From contig NZ_BAKI01000015.1 in NCBI RefSeq assembly GCF_000583655.1, forward strand, positions 1 to 51,335: 51,335 bases of DNA. The letters run 5' to 3'. A program made the translations under genes and the position numbers. Within the stretch, counting starts at the first letter, position 1. Each line of letters opens with the position of its first letter. This DNA is from Lentilactobacillus farraginis DSM 18382 = JCM 14108 (GTDB taxonomy: Bacteria; Bacillota; Bacilli; Lactobacillales; Lactobacillaceae). Shown here one piece after another: positions 9,105 to 18,872 of the stretch. Below the pieces are notes generated by a model. The model was given only the letters and a program-made list of their open reading frames with translations, was not told the DNA's origin and ran no database searches.

Positions 9105-10061
9105 TTATTTCGTCATGTAAATGTAGAGCGTAGTCGTTGAATAACCGACTTGAAAATCAACACCGTTTGAGTGAAGTGCCTGGTTTGTGGTCTTACTGGT
9201 TTGATTGGATTTGGTTTGTTTTTGAAAATCGTGCATGATCTTTTTAGCGTTGGCACCAACGCTGTCGGCCAGGATAGAAAAGGTGACCGCAAAGTTCTTT
9301 GCCCGGGCTTTATCTTTCATTGCCGAAACAGGAACCATTAGCGCAATTCCAATTACCTGGTTTTGATCGGTATTGGTCCGAATGGTAACGTCGCTGGTTG
9401 TGACCAAATTATGAATACCTGATTGGGCTGTTGCCGGCAGTGAACGATTTTTCACCCGCTTTTGGGCTTGCTGCATGGCTTTGGTAACCTCGCTGCTGGT
9501 TGCTTTTAATTTGGCAGCCTGTGCTTTCAGCCGGTCTGCTTTGGCGGCCTGGGCCTGAAGATCTTTGGCTGCCGCAGCGTTGCCTGCCGCCAGTTTCTTT
9601 TTAGCAGTCGCAACTGCTTTTGTGATGGCTTGTTGCTGCTGTTTTAATTTGGTACTTTGGGCTTGTAAATACCGCGCCTTTTTCTGGTCTGTTTTGGAAA
9701 GGGCACTGGCTGTGATGGCCTGGTTGTATTTCTTCTGCAGATTACTGTAAGTCGTCAACGCGGCAGCCTTGGCAATCTTGACGGTTTGGTGGGAACCACC
9801 GGCTGATAGCGTCACTTTTTGTGAAGCCGCCTGGGCAGGAATAGTTAGGGCAAAGTGATGATTATGCGTCTTTTCGGTTTGCTGCTTACCATTATCGATT
9901 TGGTAATTAATCGTCTTGTAGCGGCTTTGTCCTTTGATGACCGCTGCAAGTCCGTCCGGTTTGAGTTGGTGATGATTGACCGATAGACTGGGTGAACCGC
10001 AGCCGGCAAGGCCGAAAACCAGAAGGACGGCGGCAAAACCGATACCAATTAATTTCTTCAA
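9105..10061 (-). CDS. Coiled-coil lipoprotein at the end of the ABC exporter operon
   Basis: A 318-aa lipoprotein of no named family. The signal peptide ends in the lipobox LAGC (Cys21). A beta-rich N-terminal segment (about 25-95) is followed by a long Ala/Lys/Gln-rich coiled coil (about 100-200) and a C-terminal beta domain. It starts 12 nt after the stop of the second ABC subunit, so it is the third gene of that operon. It may act as an extracytoplasmic partner of the exporter; that is inference from context. It is anchored to the outer face of the membrane. The start ATG at 10061 follows GGAGG. Confidence 0.7.
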   Translation of the reverse strand: MKKLIGIGFAAVLLVFGLAGCGSPSLSVNHHQLKPDGLAAVIKGQSRYKTINYQIDNGKQQTEKTHNHHFALTIPAQAASQKVTLSAGGSHQTVKIAKAAALTTYSNLQKKYNQAITASALSKTDQKKARYLQAQSTKLKQQQQAITKAVATAKKKLAAGNAAAAKDLQAQAAKADRLKAQAAKLKATSSEVTKAMQQAQKRVKNRSLPATAQSGIHNLVTTSDVTIRTNTDQNQVIGIALMVPVSAMKDKARAKNFAVTFSILADSVGANAKKIMHDFQKQTKSNQTSKTTNQALHSNGVDFQVGYSTTTLYIYMTK

Positions 10062-10073
10062 TGTCGGGCCTCC

Positions 10074-11969
10074 TTAGTTGTATGAAACGTTGTCTGAAAA
10101 TTGACTGTTATACAAGTCGGCATAAAAACCATTTTTCGCCAACAATTCATTGTGGGTACCGGTTTCAACGACCGAGCCATGATTCATCACGATGATATTG
10201 TCGGCATTTTGAATCGTTGAAAGTCGATGGGCCACCACAAAGCTGGTCCGATTCTTTAATAATTCGCTCATGGCGTGTTGAATTTGGACTTCAGTTCGAG
10301 TATCAACCGAACTGGTAGCTTCATCCAAAATCAAAATTTCCGGATCCGCGACAAAGGCTCTGGCAATGGTCAGTAGTTGGCGCTGCCCCTGTGAGATGTT
10401 GGATGCAGCTTCGTTTAAAACGGTGTCGTAGCCATTCGGCAGTTTTCTGACAAATTCATCAACGTGAGCGGCCTTGGCGGCTTCAATGATGTCGTCTCGG
10501 CTTGCGTCTTCGCGGCCGTATTTAATGTTATCGTAAATGGTACCGGTAAACAGCCAAGTATCTTGAAGAACCATGGCAAAATGTGAGCGGAGTTTTTCCC
10601 GGTCAATATCTCGGGTATCGACGCCCTTTAAGCGAATCGAGCCGCCGGAAACGTCATAAAAGCGTTCCAGCAGGTTGATGATGGTTGTCTTACCGGCACC
10701 GGTTGGCCCGACAATGGCAACCTGCTGGCCCTTTTTAACCTGCAGATTGTAGTCGGTTAACAATAATTCACCCGGCTCATAGCCAAATTGAACGTGTTCC
10801 AGGGCGACAATATTGTCGGAATTCTTTTCTACCGGCCGATTTTGATTGGTATTCTTCATTTCTTCTTCGTCGATAACGTCAAAGACCCGTTCAGCTGAGG
10901 CAATCGTTGACTGAATTGTGTTCATCAGGTTGGCCAGTTGTGAAATGGGTTGTGAGAATTGGTTGGTATATTGAAGAAAGGCCTGGACATTTCCCAAGGT
11001 GATGCTGCCGTTGGCAACTTGAATGCCACCAATAATGGCTACGAACACATAGCCAATGTTGTTCATGAAAATCATCAAGGGCATGATAATCCCAGAGATA
11101 AATTGCGCTTTCCAAGCGGATTGGTAATATTTATTGTTTTGATCCTCAAATTTTTCAATGGTGTCTTTTTCCTTGTTGAAACTTTTGAGGACCACTTGGC
11201 CGGCGTAGTTTTCCTCAACCTGATTATTTAACAGGCCGAGGCTTTTTTGTTGAGCGGCAAAATATTTTTGTGATTTCGGGGCAACAATCCCAACAACTAC
11301 CAGACTAAGCGGGATGGTCACAAAGGCAATCAGCGTTAGTTTCCAACTAATTGAAAACATCATCCAGAGCGTTCCGATGAATGTCACAAAGCTGGTAACG
11401 GCTTGCGTTAAACTTTGTTGGAGGGTGCTGGCGATGTTGTCCATGTCATTAACGGCCCGGCTCATGATGTCACCATTGCTGTGGGTGTCGTAATATTTAA
11501 TCGGTACTTTACGCATCTTTTGTTTCATTTGTTTTCGCAACCGGTAAACGGTTCGCTGAGAAATCAAGGTCATAATGTACTGCTGTAAATAACTGAAAAC
11601 GGCTGAAGCAAGGTACATTAACGTTACGATAATGATAATATGGATAATTTTATCGAAATTAATCGGCAGATTGCCGATGTTAAAGCCGGCTTTCTGTTGG
11701 GCGGTTCCTTTTATAACACCCTTGTAAATTTCGGTGGTTGCTTCACCCAGAATCTTGGGGGTTCTGATTTGGAAGATAACGCTGGTAATCGCGAAAACCA
11801 TTACCAAAATTAAGCCGATAATCCGATCGGACATGTAGTGCATTAAACGAGAGGTGGTCTTCCAAAAATTCTTGGGCTTTTCAACCACGCCACGGGGGCC
11901 GCCAGGACCGTGACCGCCGGGACCCTGTGCCGGTCGATTTTGAGATGATGAGGTTTCTTTTTCAGCCAT
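10074..11969 (-). CDS. Heterodimeric ABC exporter, catalytically competent half
   Basis: A 631-aa ABC half-transporter (six helices plus ATPase). After an unusual Gly/Pro-rich cytoplasmic start (residues about 10-30, GPGGHGPGG) come the membrane domain and an ATPase with Walker A GPTGAGKTT, Walker B ILILDEATSS (catalytic Glu present) and H-loop VVAHRLST. Its signature is ISQGQ rather than LSGGQ. This pairs with the partner's degenerate Walker B, as in LmrCD/BmrCD/TM287-288 multidrug exporters. The start ATG overlaps the partner's stop by one base (TAATG), so translation is coupled. Substrates may be drugs, lipids or peptides; unknown here. Confidence 0.88.
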   Translation of the reverse strand: MAEKETSSSQNRPAQGPGGHGPGGPRGVVEKPKNFWKTTSRLMHYMSDRIIGLILVMVFAITSVIFQIRTPKILGEATTEIYKGVIKGTAQQKAGFNIGNLPINFDKIIHIIIIVTLMYLASAVFSYLQQYIMTLISQRTVYRLRKQMKQKMRKVPIKYYDTHSNGDIMSRAVNDMDNIASTLQQSLTQAVTSFVTFIGTLWMMFSISWKLTLIAFVTIPLSLVVVGIVAPKSQKYFAAQQKSLGLLNNQVEENYAGQVVLKSFNKEKDTIEKFEDQNNKYYQSAWKAQFISGIIMPLMIFMNNIGYVFVAIIGGIQVANGSITLGNVQAFLQYTNQFSQPISQLANLMNTIQSTIASAERVFDVIDEEEMKNTNQNRPVEKNSDNIVALEHVQFGYEPGELLLTDYNLQVKKGQQVAIVGPTGAGKTTIINLLERFYDVSGGSIRLKGVDTRDIDREKLRSHFAMVLQDTWLFTGTIYDNIKYGREDASRDDIIEAAKAAHVDEFVRKLPNGYDTVLNEAASNISQGQRQLLTIARAFVADPEILILDEATSSVDTRTEVQIQHAMSELLKNRTSFVVAHRLSTIQNADNIIVMNHGSVVETGTHNELLAKNGFYADLYNSQFSDNVSYN

Positions 11970-13702
11970 TATTTCTCCTCCTCTCTGATTTGGGACTTAA
12001 TAATTTCCTGATAAACTTTATTTGTCTTTCGAAGTTCGTTATGGGTTCCTTTACCGACCAGCTTGCCGTTATCCAGAACCAAAATCAGGTCGGCATCGGC
12101 AACGGTCGCGATTCTTTGAGCAACGATTACAGTGATACTTTGCTGAATGTGGGGATCATGGCGCAAAGCGGCCCGCAAGTCGGCATCGGTTTTAAAGTCC
12201 AGTGCGGAAAACGAATCATCAAAAACGTAAACGGCAGCTTGTTTGACCAACGCCCGGGCAATTGCCAGTCGTTGCCTTTGACCGCCGGAGAAGTTGCCGC
12301 CGCCTTGTTCAACGTGAAGATCCAAGCCTTCAGGATAGTCCTGAACAAAGTCCTTTGCCCGGGCAATTTCCAAGGCATGCCAGATTTCGTCGTCGGTGGC
12401 GTCATCTTTACCATATTTCATATTATCCCGTAAAGTCCCGGTAAACAGGGTGGCTTTTTGCGGTACTAATGAAATGGCTTCATGCAATTTATCAAGGGCC
12501 ATATCGTTGACGTTGACGCCGTCCAATTCGACTTTTCCGGATTCAACATCGTAGAATCGGGGGATTAGGTTGATCAGAGACGTCTTTCCGGAACCGGTTC
12601 CGCCGATAATCGCGACTGTTTGGCCGCTTTGGGCTTTAAAGTCAATATCCGTTAAAGCCGGCAGTTCGGCATTCCGGTAGCGGTAGGTGACGTGGTCGAA
12701 TTTTAAAGTATGGTTGGTCGTTTTAGGATTAATAGTAACAGGTTTTGGATTTACCTTCAGTGACGAATGCAGATTCAGGACTTCCTGGATCCGTTTTGCG
12801 GAGGCCTGAGCCCGTGGAATGAAGATAAAGACCATCGACATCATCATAAAACTCATTAGGATTTGCATGGCATATGTCATGAAAGCAATCAGATTACCAA
12901 CTTGCATGGACTGGGTGCCGATCAGTTTGGCGCCAAACCAGATAATAGCAATGTTGGTACCGCTCATGATCATCGTCATTACCGGAAAGGCAAGGGCCAT
13001 TAAAACGTTAACGTTGATGGCATTTTGCGTGTAATCCTTATTGGCATCTTCAAAGCGGTCCTGCTCAAATTGATCTTGGCGGAAAGCTCGGATCACCCGG
13101 ACACCGGTTAATCCTTCACGGAAAATTCGATTAATTTTATCGGTTTTGGTCTGCATTGCCCGAAACATTGGTACGGCATAGTAAAGCAGGAAGCCGATAA
13201 ACAGGGCCATAATCGGAAGAACGACCAAAAAGACGGTGGTTAACTGATGGTTTTTGGTGTAGGCCAGAAAACTGGCTCCGATCAGCATAATTGGTGCCAT
13301 TAACATCATTCGCAGCATAATAATGCCGACATTTTGAATCTGCACCACGTCATTGGTAGTTCGGGTAATTAACGAAGACGTTTCGATTTGATCGTACTCG
13401 TCATTTGAAAAATTAATGACCTTTCGGTAGATGTCACTTCTCAAATTTTTACCCAGCTTTTGCGAAGTTGTTGCTGCCAAAAAAACGTTGCAGACAGCTG
13501 CCGCAATACTCAAAAGCGAAAAGCCGACCATCTTAAAGCCAACTTGCCAGATGTAATTAATATTTCCGGTAGCAACCCCGTTATTAACGATATCTGAAGT
13601 TAAGCTGGGCAGATTCAGGTTGGCAATCACTTGGATAGCCATAAAAAAGACAGCCCCCAGGACTGCAAGGTAGGAGATTCGTCCCTTAGCGATTTTTAGC
13701 AA
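11969..13702 (-). CDS. Heterodimeric ABC exporter, half with degenerate ATPase site
   Basis: A 577-aa ABC half-transporter with six helices and an ATPase domain. Walker A is GGTGSGKTS and the signature is intact (FSGGQRQRLAIARAL). The Walker B catalytic Glu is Asp (VYVFDDSFSALD) and the H-loop His is Gln (VIVAQRIATV). These are the usual marks of the non-hydrolytic site in type IV heterodimeric exporters, so this and the next gene form one transporter. It is the first gene of a three-gene operon whose promoter I place at 13803-13830. Confidence 0.88.
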   Translation of the reverse strand: MLKIAKGRISYLAVLGAVFFMAIQVIANLNLPSLTSDIVNNGVATGNINYIWQVGFKMVGFSLLSIAAAVCNVFLAATTSQKLGKNLRSDIYRKVINFSNDEYDQIETSSLITRTTNDVVQIQNVGIIMLRMMLMAPIMLIGASFLAYTKNHQLTTVFLVVLPIMALFIGFLLYYAVPMFRAMQTKTDKINRIFREGLTGVRVIRAFRQDQFEQDRFEDANKDYTQNAINVNVLMALAFPVMTMIMSGTNIAIIWFGAKLIGTQSMQVGNLIAFMTYAMQILMSFMMMSMVFIFIPRAQASAKRIQEVLNLHSSLKVNPKPVTINPKTTNHTLKFDHVTYRYRNAELPALTDIDFKAQSGQTVAIIGGTGSGKTSLINLIPRFYDVESGKVELDGVNVNDMALDKLHEAISLVPQKATLFTGTLRDNMKYGKDDATDDEIWHALEIARAKDFVQDYPEGLDLHVEQGGGNFSGGQRQRLAIARALVKQAAVYVFDDSFSALDFKTDADLRAALRHDPHIQQSITVIVAQRIATVADADLILVLDNGKLVGKGTHNELRKTNKVYQEIIKSQIREEEK

Positions 13703-13802
13703 TAGTCATACCCCTTTCGATTACTGATTTTGAAGAACAGTATTTAACAAACATTGGTTAGTTTACACCAAATTACTAAAAATGGAAGCTTTTCTTGTAG
13801 GA

Positions 13803-13830
13803 ATGTTAAATTTTCTTATACTTTTGTCAA
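13803..13830 (-). promoter_or_regulatory. Sigma-A promoter of the ABC exporter operon
   Basis: On the minus strand TTGACA (13830-13825) is followed after 16 nt by TAACAT (13808-13803). The leader to the ATG at 13702 would be about 95 nt. Confidence 0.55.
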
Positions 13831-13888
13831 TCTAGTTAACAATTTAATTTGAAAAACGGACTAATCATTGCCTAAAAAAGAAGAGAAT

Positions 13889-13925
13889 GGCAGGAAGTTG
13901 CCTTTCGGCGCACGTTTCACTCGGT
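13889..13925 (+). repeat. Fragment of the long-hairpin repeat (right end, variant type)
   Basis: GGAAGTTGCCTTTCGGCGCACG and what follows match 33547 onward almost base for base, including the run into the terminator. Only the right half of the element is present. Confidence 0.6.
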
Positions 13926-13941
13926 AATAATCGTGATTACA

Positions 13942-13984
13942 CAAAAGAGACTGGACAAAATTACTTTTGTTTCAGTCTCTTTTA
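13942..13984. terminator. Terminator downstream of the small secreted protein gene
   Basis: AGAGACTG (13946-13953) pairs with CAGTCTCT (13973-13980) with further ACAAAA/TTTTGT pairing, flanked by A and T runs, so it can work on either strand. It follows the minus-strand stop at 14022. The same terminator sequence recurs at 33606-33640. Confidence 0.7.
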
Positions 13985-14021
13985 AATGATTTGATTTATT
14001 TTATTTCTATTCCTAAAGCGA

Positions 14022-14396
14022 TTAATGAATGCCAAATTTAAACCAGGCATGATTATTCTCGCTCTTGTTAACGGCAAACGTATAGGTTCGATTAGTGTTG
14101 AATTTACCTGAATCCAAGCCCCAGGCAAAGTTGACGGCCGAATGAAATAATTTTACGTGCGTTCCCTTCTTTAGGGTGTAAGTGCCGACTTTGTAACGGT
14201 TGGTCATTGGATTGGTATTTCGGATTTTGAACACTTCTATATTTTGCTTCAAAGTAACCCAGTGGGACTGATTCCAAAACGGATTGGCCGGATTATAAAT
14301 GTTCATAGCGTGACTTACCGATGGGGTGGCAGTGATAAAGCTAACGGCCAGTAAAAAAGTAATCAGGTTTAATTGAAATCCCTTTTTAAACGTCAT
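14022..14396 (-). CDS. Small secreted protein of unknown function
   Basis: A 124-aa protein with a signal peptide (1-30, SHA-M) and a mature part of about 94 aa rich in Asn, Thr and aromatic residues with beta-strand periodicity. The layout (VGTYTLKKGTHVKLFHS...) recalls SH3-like surface domains, but I recognise no family. It is a single gene between two terminators, and no anchor is visible, so it is probably released or wall-bound without a covalent link. Confidence 0.6.
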   Translation of the reverse strand: MTFKKGFQLNLITFLLAVSFITATPSVSHAMNIYNPANPFWNQSHWVTLKQNIEVFKIRNTNPMTNRYKVGTYTLKKGTHVKLFHSAVNFAWGLDSGKFNTNRTYTFAVNKSENNHAWFKFGIH

Positions 14397-14545
14397 TTCA
14401 ATCCCTCCAGACTAAGTTAATCAACAATGGTGGATATCTTTAGTTACATTTAGAAAATACCTGTTGGTGGTTGAAATGTCAATTAGTTTGCGCCGTAAAT
14501 TATTTGAAAAATCTAAAGGGAAAAAGCCGGGGTCGGCCAATCAAA

Positions 14546-14582
14546 AAGCGCTTCGACAACCAGATGCTGTCGAAGCACTTAG
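14546..14582 (-). terminator. Terminator of the purA-guaC operon
   Basis: AAGTGCTTCGACA pairs with TTGTCGAAGCGCTT and is followed on the minus strand by TTTTTGATT, 20 nt after the guaC stop. Confidence 0.85.
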
Positions 14583-14596
14583 TGAATGGAGATTAG

Positions 14597-15568
14597 CTAA
14601 TCTCCGTTTAAAATTGAATTTTTAACAATCACATAATCGACTGTTCGAATATCTTTTAACTCTTTACCACCTGCATAGGAGATGGAAGATTGTAAATCCT
14701 GTTGCATTTCAAATAGTGTATCGGAAATCTTACCGCGGTAGGGAACCAACATTTGACGGCCCTCAACATTGCGGTAAGCGCCCTTTTGCTTTTCAGAAGC
14801 TGAGCCCCAATACTGCTTGTATTTTTTACCGTCGATACTGATCACGCTGCCCGGCGATTCCTCATGGCCGGCCAGTAGGGAGCCAATCATAACCATTGAA
14901 GCGCCAAAACGAACAGACTTGGCAATATCGCCATTAAAGCGGATACCACCATCGGCAATCATTGGTTTTCTGGCAGCCTTTGAGCACAGCCGAAGAGCGG
15001 CTAATTGCCAGCCACCGGTTCCAAAACCGGTCTTTAGCTTGGTAATGCAGGCCTTACCCGGGCCGATGCCGATTTTAGTTGCATCGGCACCGGCGTTTTC
15101 GATTTCTCTAACGGCTTCCGGTGTCCCCAAGTTGCCGGCGATTAGAAAACTGTCCGGTAATTTTTCCTTGATATAATGAATCATTTTGATAACAAAATCA
15201 GAGTGACCATGGGCAACGTCAATCGTAATGTATTCGGGTTTGTGATTGTGGGCAACCAGTTCGTCAATGAACTTGTACTCATCATCTTTGATCCCGACAC
15301 TGATTGAGGCAAAAAGCCCCTTGGCGTGCATCATTTCGATGAACCCTTCCCGTTTTTCCGGCTGGAAACGGTGCATAATGTAGAAATAGCCGTTTTCCGC
15401 AAGCCAGATGGCTAAATCATCATTGATTACCGTTTCCATATTAGCTGGAACGACCGGAATCTTAAAAGTTTTCGGACCGAATTTGATGGATGTGTCAGCA
15501 TCACTACGGCTCTTGATAATGCATTTATTGGGGATCAATTGAATATCTTCGTAATCAAAAACTTCCAT
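14597..15568 (-). CDS. guaC: GMP reductase
   Basis: A 323-aa TIM-barrel enzyme of the IMPDH/GMPR family that lacks the CBS domains of IMP dehydrogenase. It deaminates GMP to IMP with NADPH. The catalytic Cys lies in the [11 protein letters not shown] loop (Cys174), and NADP/IMP-binding glycines follow in TGFGTGGWQ. The length suits the short bacterial GMP reductase type common in Firmicutes. GGAGG lies 8 nt before the ATG. It follows purA after 92 nt on the same strand and shares its terminator, so IMP made from GMP can enter the AMP branch through PurA and PurB next door. Confidence 0.92.
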   Translation of the reverse strand: MEVFDYEDIQLIPNKCIIKSRSDADTSIKFGPKTFKIPVVPANMETVINDDLAIWLAENGYFYIMHRFQPEKREGFIEMMHAKGLFASISVGIKDDEYKFIDELVAHNHKPEYITIDVAHGHSDFVIKMIHYIKEKLPDSFLIAGNLGTPEAVREIENAGADATKIGIGPGKACITKLKTGFGTGGWQLAALRLCSKAARKPMIADGGIRFNGDIAKSVRFGASMVMIGSLLAGHEESPGSVISIDGKKYKQYWGSASEKQKGAYRNVEGRQMLVPYRGKISDTLFEMQQDLQSSISYAGGKELKDIRTVDYVIVKNSILNGD

Positions 15569-15660
15569 TATTGTTTACCTCCGAAGTATGAGCGGGAGAA
15601 GTATTCCAAGCACAAGAAGTTCCCAGATGTGCTCGGCATTTAGAATTAAATTTTAATTGG

Positions 15661-16949
15661 CTAATTATTTTGCCAAACTTTTTCGACAACGTTTGTCTGT
15701 TCCCGATCCGGGCCAACAGAGAAAGTGGCCAGCGGCACATGAACCAATTCCGAAATTCGTTTCAGATAGTTGCGGGCATTTTCCGGCAGGTCGGCCAAGG
15801 TCTTGGCCTTGGTAATATCTTCCTCCCAGCCCGGTAGTTCTTCATAGACTGCTTCGCATTGGTTAAGTTCTTTTAAAGTTGCGGGATAATCGTCAATTTC
15901 CTTACCATCCAACTTATAAGCAACACAAATTTTTAATGTTTTAATGCCGGTTAGAATGTCGAGGCAATTGAGAGCCAGATGTGTAAAGCCGGATACGCGA
16001 GCTGAATGGCGGAGTACCACACTGTCAAACCAGCCGATTCGACGAGGACGTTTGGTTACCACACCGTATTCGTGACCGACTTCTCGAATGTGATCGCCGG
16101 TAGCATCCGTTAACTCGGTTGGGAAGGGACCTTCACCAACCGGGATGTATAGGCTTTGCAGACACCGATGACATTGTCGATTCGATTAGGGCCAATACCG
16201 GTACCAACCGCCGCACCACTGGCGCTCGGGTTGGAAGATGTGACAAACGGGTAGGTCCCGTGGTCAACATCCAGCATGACACCTTGAGCGCCCTCAAACA
16301 AAACGTTTTTATGTTCATCTAATGCGTTGTTGATTAAATAGGAAGCATCAATGACGTATGGGCGGATGCGGTCTGCGTATGCGTTATATTCATTAAAGAT
16401 TGTGTCGAAGTTCAAGGGCGCAACGTCGTAAATCTTGGTCAGCAATTCGTTTTTAACTTCTAAAGCGCTTCGAAGTTTTTCTTCGAAAGTTTCTTTATCA
16501 ATTAAGTCAGCGATTCTGATACCGATTCGTTCGTATTTGTCCATGTAGGCTGGGCCGATTCCTTTGTTGGTCGTCCCAATCTTGGCATCTTTCTTCTTTT
16601 CCTGTAAACCGTCTAAAAGGATATGGTAGGGCATAATAACGTGTGCCCGATTTGAAATCCGAAGATTATCGGTGCTGATACCGTCCTTTTTAAGCTGATC
16701 AATTTCATTAATCAGGGACTTGGGATTCACAACGACGCCGTTACCAATTACACTATATTTTTCCTGGTCAAAAATACCGGAGGGAATTAATTGTAAATGG
16801 TAGCTTTTGCCATTTAAGACAATGGTATGTCCGGCATTGTCGCCGCCTTGATAGCGGGCGGTAATGTCGGCGTCTTGGCCGAAGAAATCAGTGATTTTAC
16901 CTTTTCCTTCGTCGCCCCATTGGCTTCCAACAACCACAATAGATGACAT
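15661..16949 (-). CDS. purA: Adenylosuccinate synthetase, one frameshift
   Basis: The enzyme joins IMP and aspartate with GTP to give adenylosuccinate. The N-terminal motifs are [10 protein letters not shown] (catalytic Asp13-type, GTP site) and GGDNAGHT (catalytic His). As read the gene splits: the first part ends GVCKAYTSR then goes out of frame, and the second begins [11 protein letters not shown]. One added base at 16140-16141 (plus CC, minus GG) gives [16 protein letters not shown], the universal PurA sequence. The repaired length is about 430 aa, normal. Since this enzyme is normally needed, a sequencing deletion is likely. It is divergent from purB with PurR boxes between. Confidence 0.9.
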
Positions 16950-17058
16950 ATGAACACCTCTAAATTTTATTGCCGGGAATCAACCCAGCATTTTTAATTC
17001 TACCAACTTGCACGGGAATGTCAACTAAAACATTAATAATTTGAACAGCTAAAACGTT

Positions 17059-17092
17059 CAACGTTCGACTTTAGATTTAAATGCGAACAAAA
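17059..17092. promoter_or_regulatory. Pair of PurR boxes between purA and purB
   Basis: GTTCG (17063-17067) and CGAAC (17084-17088) lie in inverted orientation with 16 nt between, each flanked by A/T. This fits the paired PurBox (AWWWCCGAACWWT, arms about 16-18 nt apart) bound by the Gram-positive PurR repressor. One C of each CCGAAC is changed. They probably control both divergent genes. Confidence 0.6.
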
Positions 17093-17177
17093 TCTTTCTA
17101 TATTATATAGAATGTAGTCAAAACATGAACAATATGATATTATTAACGTGTTAATATTTATGTGGAAAGGAACCATT

Positions 17178-18472
17178 ATGATAGATAGATATTCTTTACC
17201 AGAAATGAAGCAGATTTGGTCACTTGATAATCAGTATGCCGCTTGGCTGAAAGTTGAAATTGCAATTGACGAGGCATGGTCGAAACTGGGCAAAATTCCC
17301 GCGGAAGACGTTGAGAAGATTAAGAAGAACGCCACGTTTGATTCTAAGCGAATTGCGGAAATTGAAGCTGTTACCCATCATGATATTGTTGCCTTTACCC
17401 GGGACGTGTCGGAATCACTTGGCCCAGAGAAAAAGTGGGTTCATTATGGGGTTACCAGTACCGATGTGGTTGATACCGCTTATGGTGTGCGCATTAAGCA
17501 GGCAAATGAAATCATTCGAAAAGATATCGATCATTTCATTGACGTCATTGCCAAGCAGGCTAAAAAATACAAGGATACGGTGATGATTGGCCGGACCCAT
17601 GGTGTTCAGGCTGAACCGACGACCTTTGGCTTAAAATTGGCCCGTTGGTATTCTGAAATGAACCGCAATAAGCGTCGATTTGAAACGGCTTCAAAAGAAT
17701 TGGAAGCCGGCCAAATTTCCGGAGCAGTGGGAACTTTTGCCAACGTGCCACCGTTTGTTGAACAATATGTGTGTGATTCACTGGGACTACATGCCCAAGA
17801 AATTACCAGTCAAGTTCTACCGCGTGATCTGCACGCCGACTATATTTCGACATTGGCACTGATCGCTACCAGTTTGGAAGAATTTGCTACTGAAATTCGT
17901 GGTCTGCAGCGCTCGGAAATTCATGAAGTTGAAGAACACTTTGACGCTGGGCAAAAAGGGTCATCCGCAATGCCGCATAAAAAGAATCCAATCGGTTCAG
18001 AAAATATTTGTGGCCTCGCAGGGTGGTCCGTGGACATATGATCACGGCTTATGAAGATGTGCCATTGTGGCACGAACGGGATATTTCCCATTCATCTGCC
18101 GAACGAATTATTATTCCCGATACATTAATCTTACTTGATTACATGTTGCATCGATTCTCCAGGATTCTGGAACGTTTAACTGTTTTCCCGGAAAGAATGA
18201 AACAAAACATGGGGCTGACTTATGGCTTGATTTACAGCCAGCGGGTAATGCTGAAGTTAATTGATTCCGGTATGACTCGTGAACAGGCTTACGATTTGGT
18301 CCAACCGTTGACCAAGCAGTCATGGGATAAAGGCATTCAATTCCGTGATTTGGTCGAAGGCGATAAGAAAATTACCGCTGCATTGAGTGAAGATCAAATT
18401 GCCGATGCGTTTGATTATCATTATCATATTCGCCATGTGGACGAGATTTTTGCCCGGGTTGGCTTGGAATAA
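17178..18472 (+). CDS. purB: Adenylosuccinate lyase, one frameshift
   Basis: This fumarase/aspartase superfamily enzyme releases fumarate from adenylosuccinate and SAICAR. The signature loop [21 protein letters not shown] is present, with the catalytic His in [12 protein letters not shown] and TSTDVVDT upstream. The frame breaks just after GLA; adding one base near 18020-18023 gives [29 protein letters not shown], the family sequence. The repaired length is about 432 aa. The start is the ATG at 17178, 7 nt after GGAAAGG, not the TTG at 17148. It has its own terminator at 18497-18548. Confidence 0.92.
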
Positions 18473-18496
18473 CTTTTTTGAAATTAATAAATTACT

Positions 18497-18548
18497 GACG
18501 AAAAGGCCTTGAACGGCATCGGAAATGATACTGTTCAGGGCCTTTTTT
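18497..18548 (+). terminator. Terminator of purB
   Basis: AAAAGGCC(C)TGAAC pairs with (G)TTCAGGGCCTTTTTT, 25 nt after the stop, ending in six T. Confidence 0.85.
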
Positions 18549-18599
18549 GAATTGGTACAGATAGAAAGTAGTTAGCTTGTAAATCCCCATTTTAAATTA

Positions 18600-18697
18600 T
18601 TTCGAAAACCGACTTGGAGGTGTTCTCGATTAAAAATGCTGTTTATGGGATGGTTGGTCAAAACACGAAAACCGGCGCTTTAGTCGGGTTTTCGAAA
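18600..18697. repeat. Large inverted repeat in the purB-lacI gap
   Basis: Arms of about 15 bp, TTTCGAAAACCGACT and AGTCGGGTTTTCGAAA, enclose 67 nt. A third copy of CGAAAACCG lies inside near 18666. No ORF is present; it could be a folded RNA or a mobile-element relic. Confidence 0.5.
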
Positions 18698-18784
18698 ATA
18701 ATACTGGGCCTGAAATTTTAAATAAGGAATTGGCCTATAGGAAAGTGGGATGCTAAATCGCTTGATATTAAAGGAATTAGTTGG

Positions 18785-18838
18785 TTGACAAATTTTTGAA
18801 TGGGCATACAATTAGAGTTACGTAAGCGCTTACGTAAC
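18785..18838 (+). promoter_or_regulatory. Promoter with a 22-bp perfect palindromic operator
   Basis: TTGACA (18785-18790), 16 nt, TACAAT (18807-18812), then a perfect palindrome at 18817-18838 with half-site GTTACGTAAGC. The core GTAAGCGCTTAC has the central CG of LacI/CcpA-type operators and is close to the optimal cre. It points towards the 3' end of the lacI-type gene, so any transcript is antisense to that gene; no plus-strand ORF follows. Confidence 0.6.
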
Positions 18839-18872
18839 TTGTTTTAGCTACACCGATCAATCGTGATCAGTG

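Noticed and set aside
11927..12433. 168-codon ORF antisense to the ABC exporter gene
   Set aside because: It mirrors the coding strand of a well-conserved ABC ATPase and has no ribosome site or family features.
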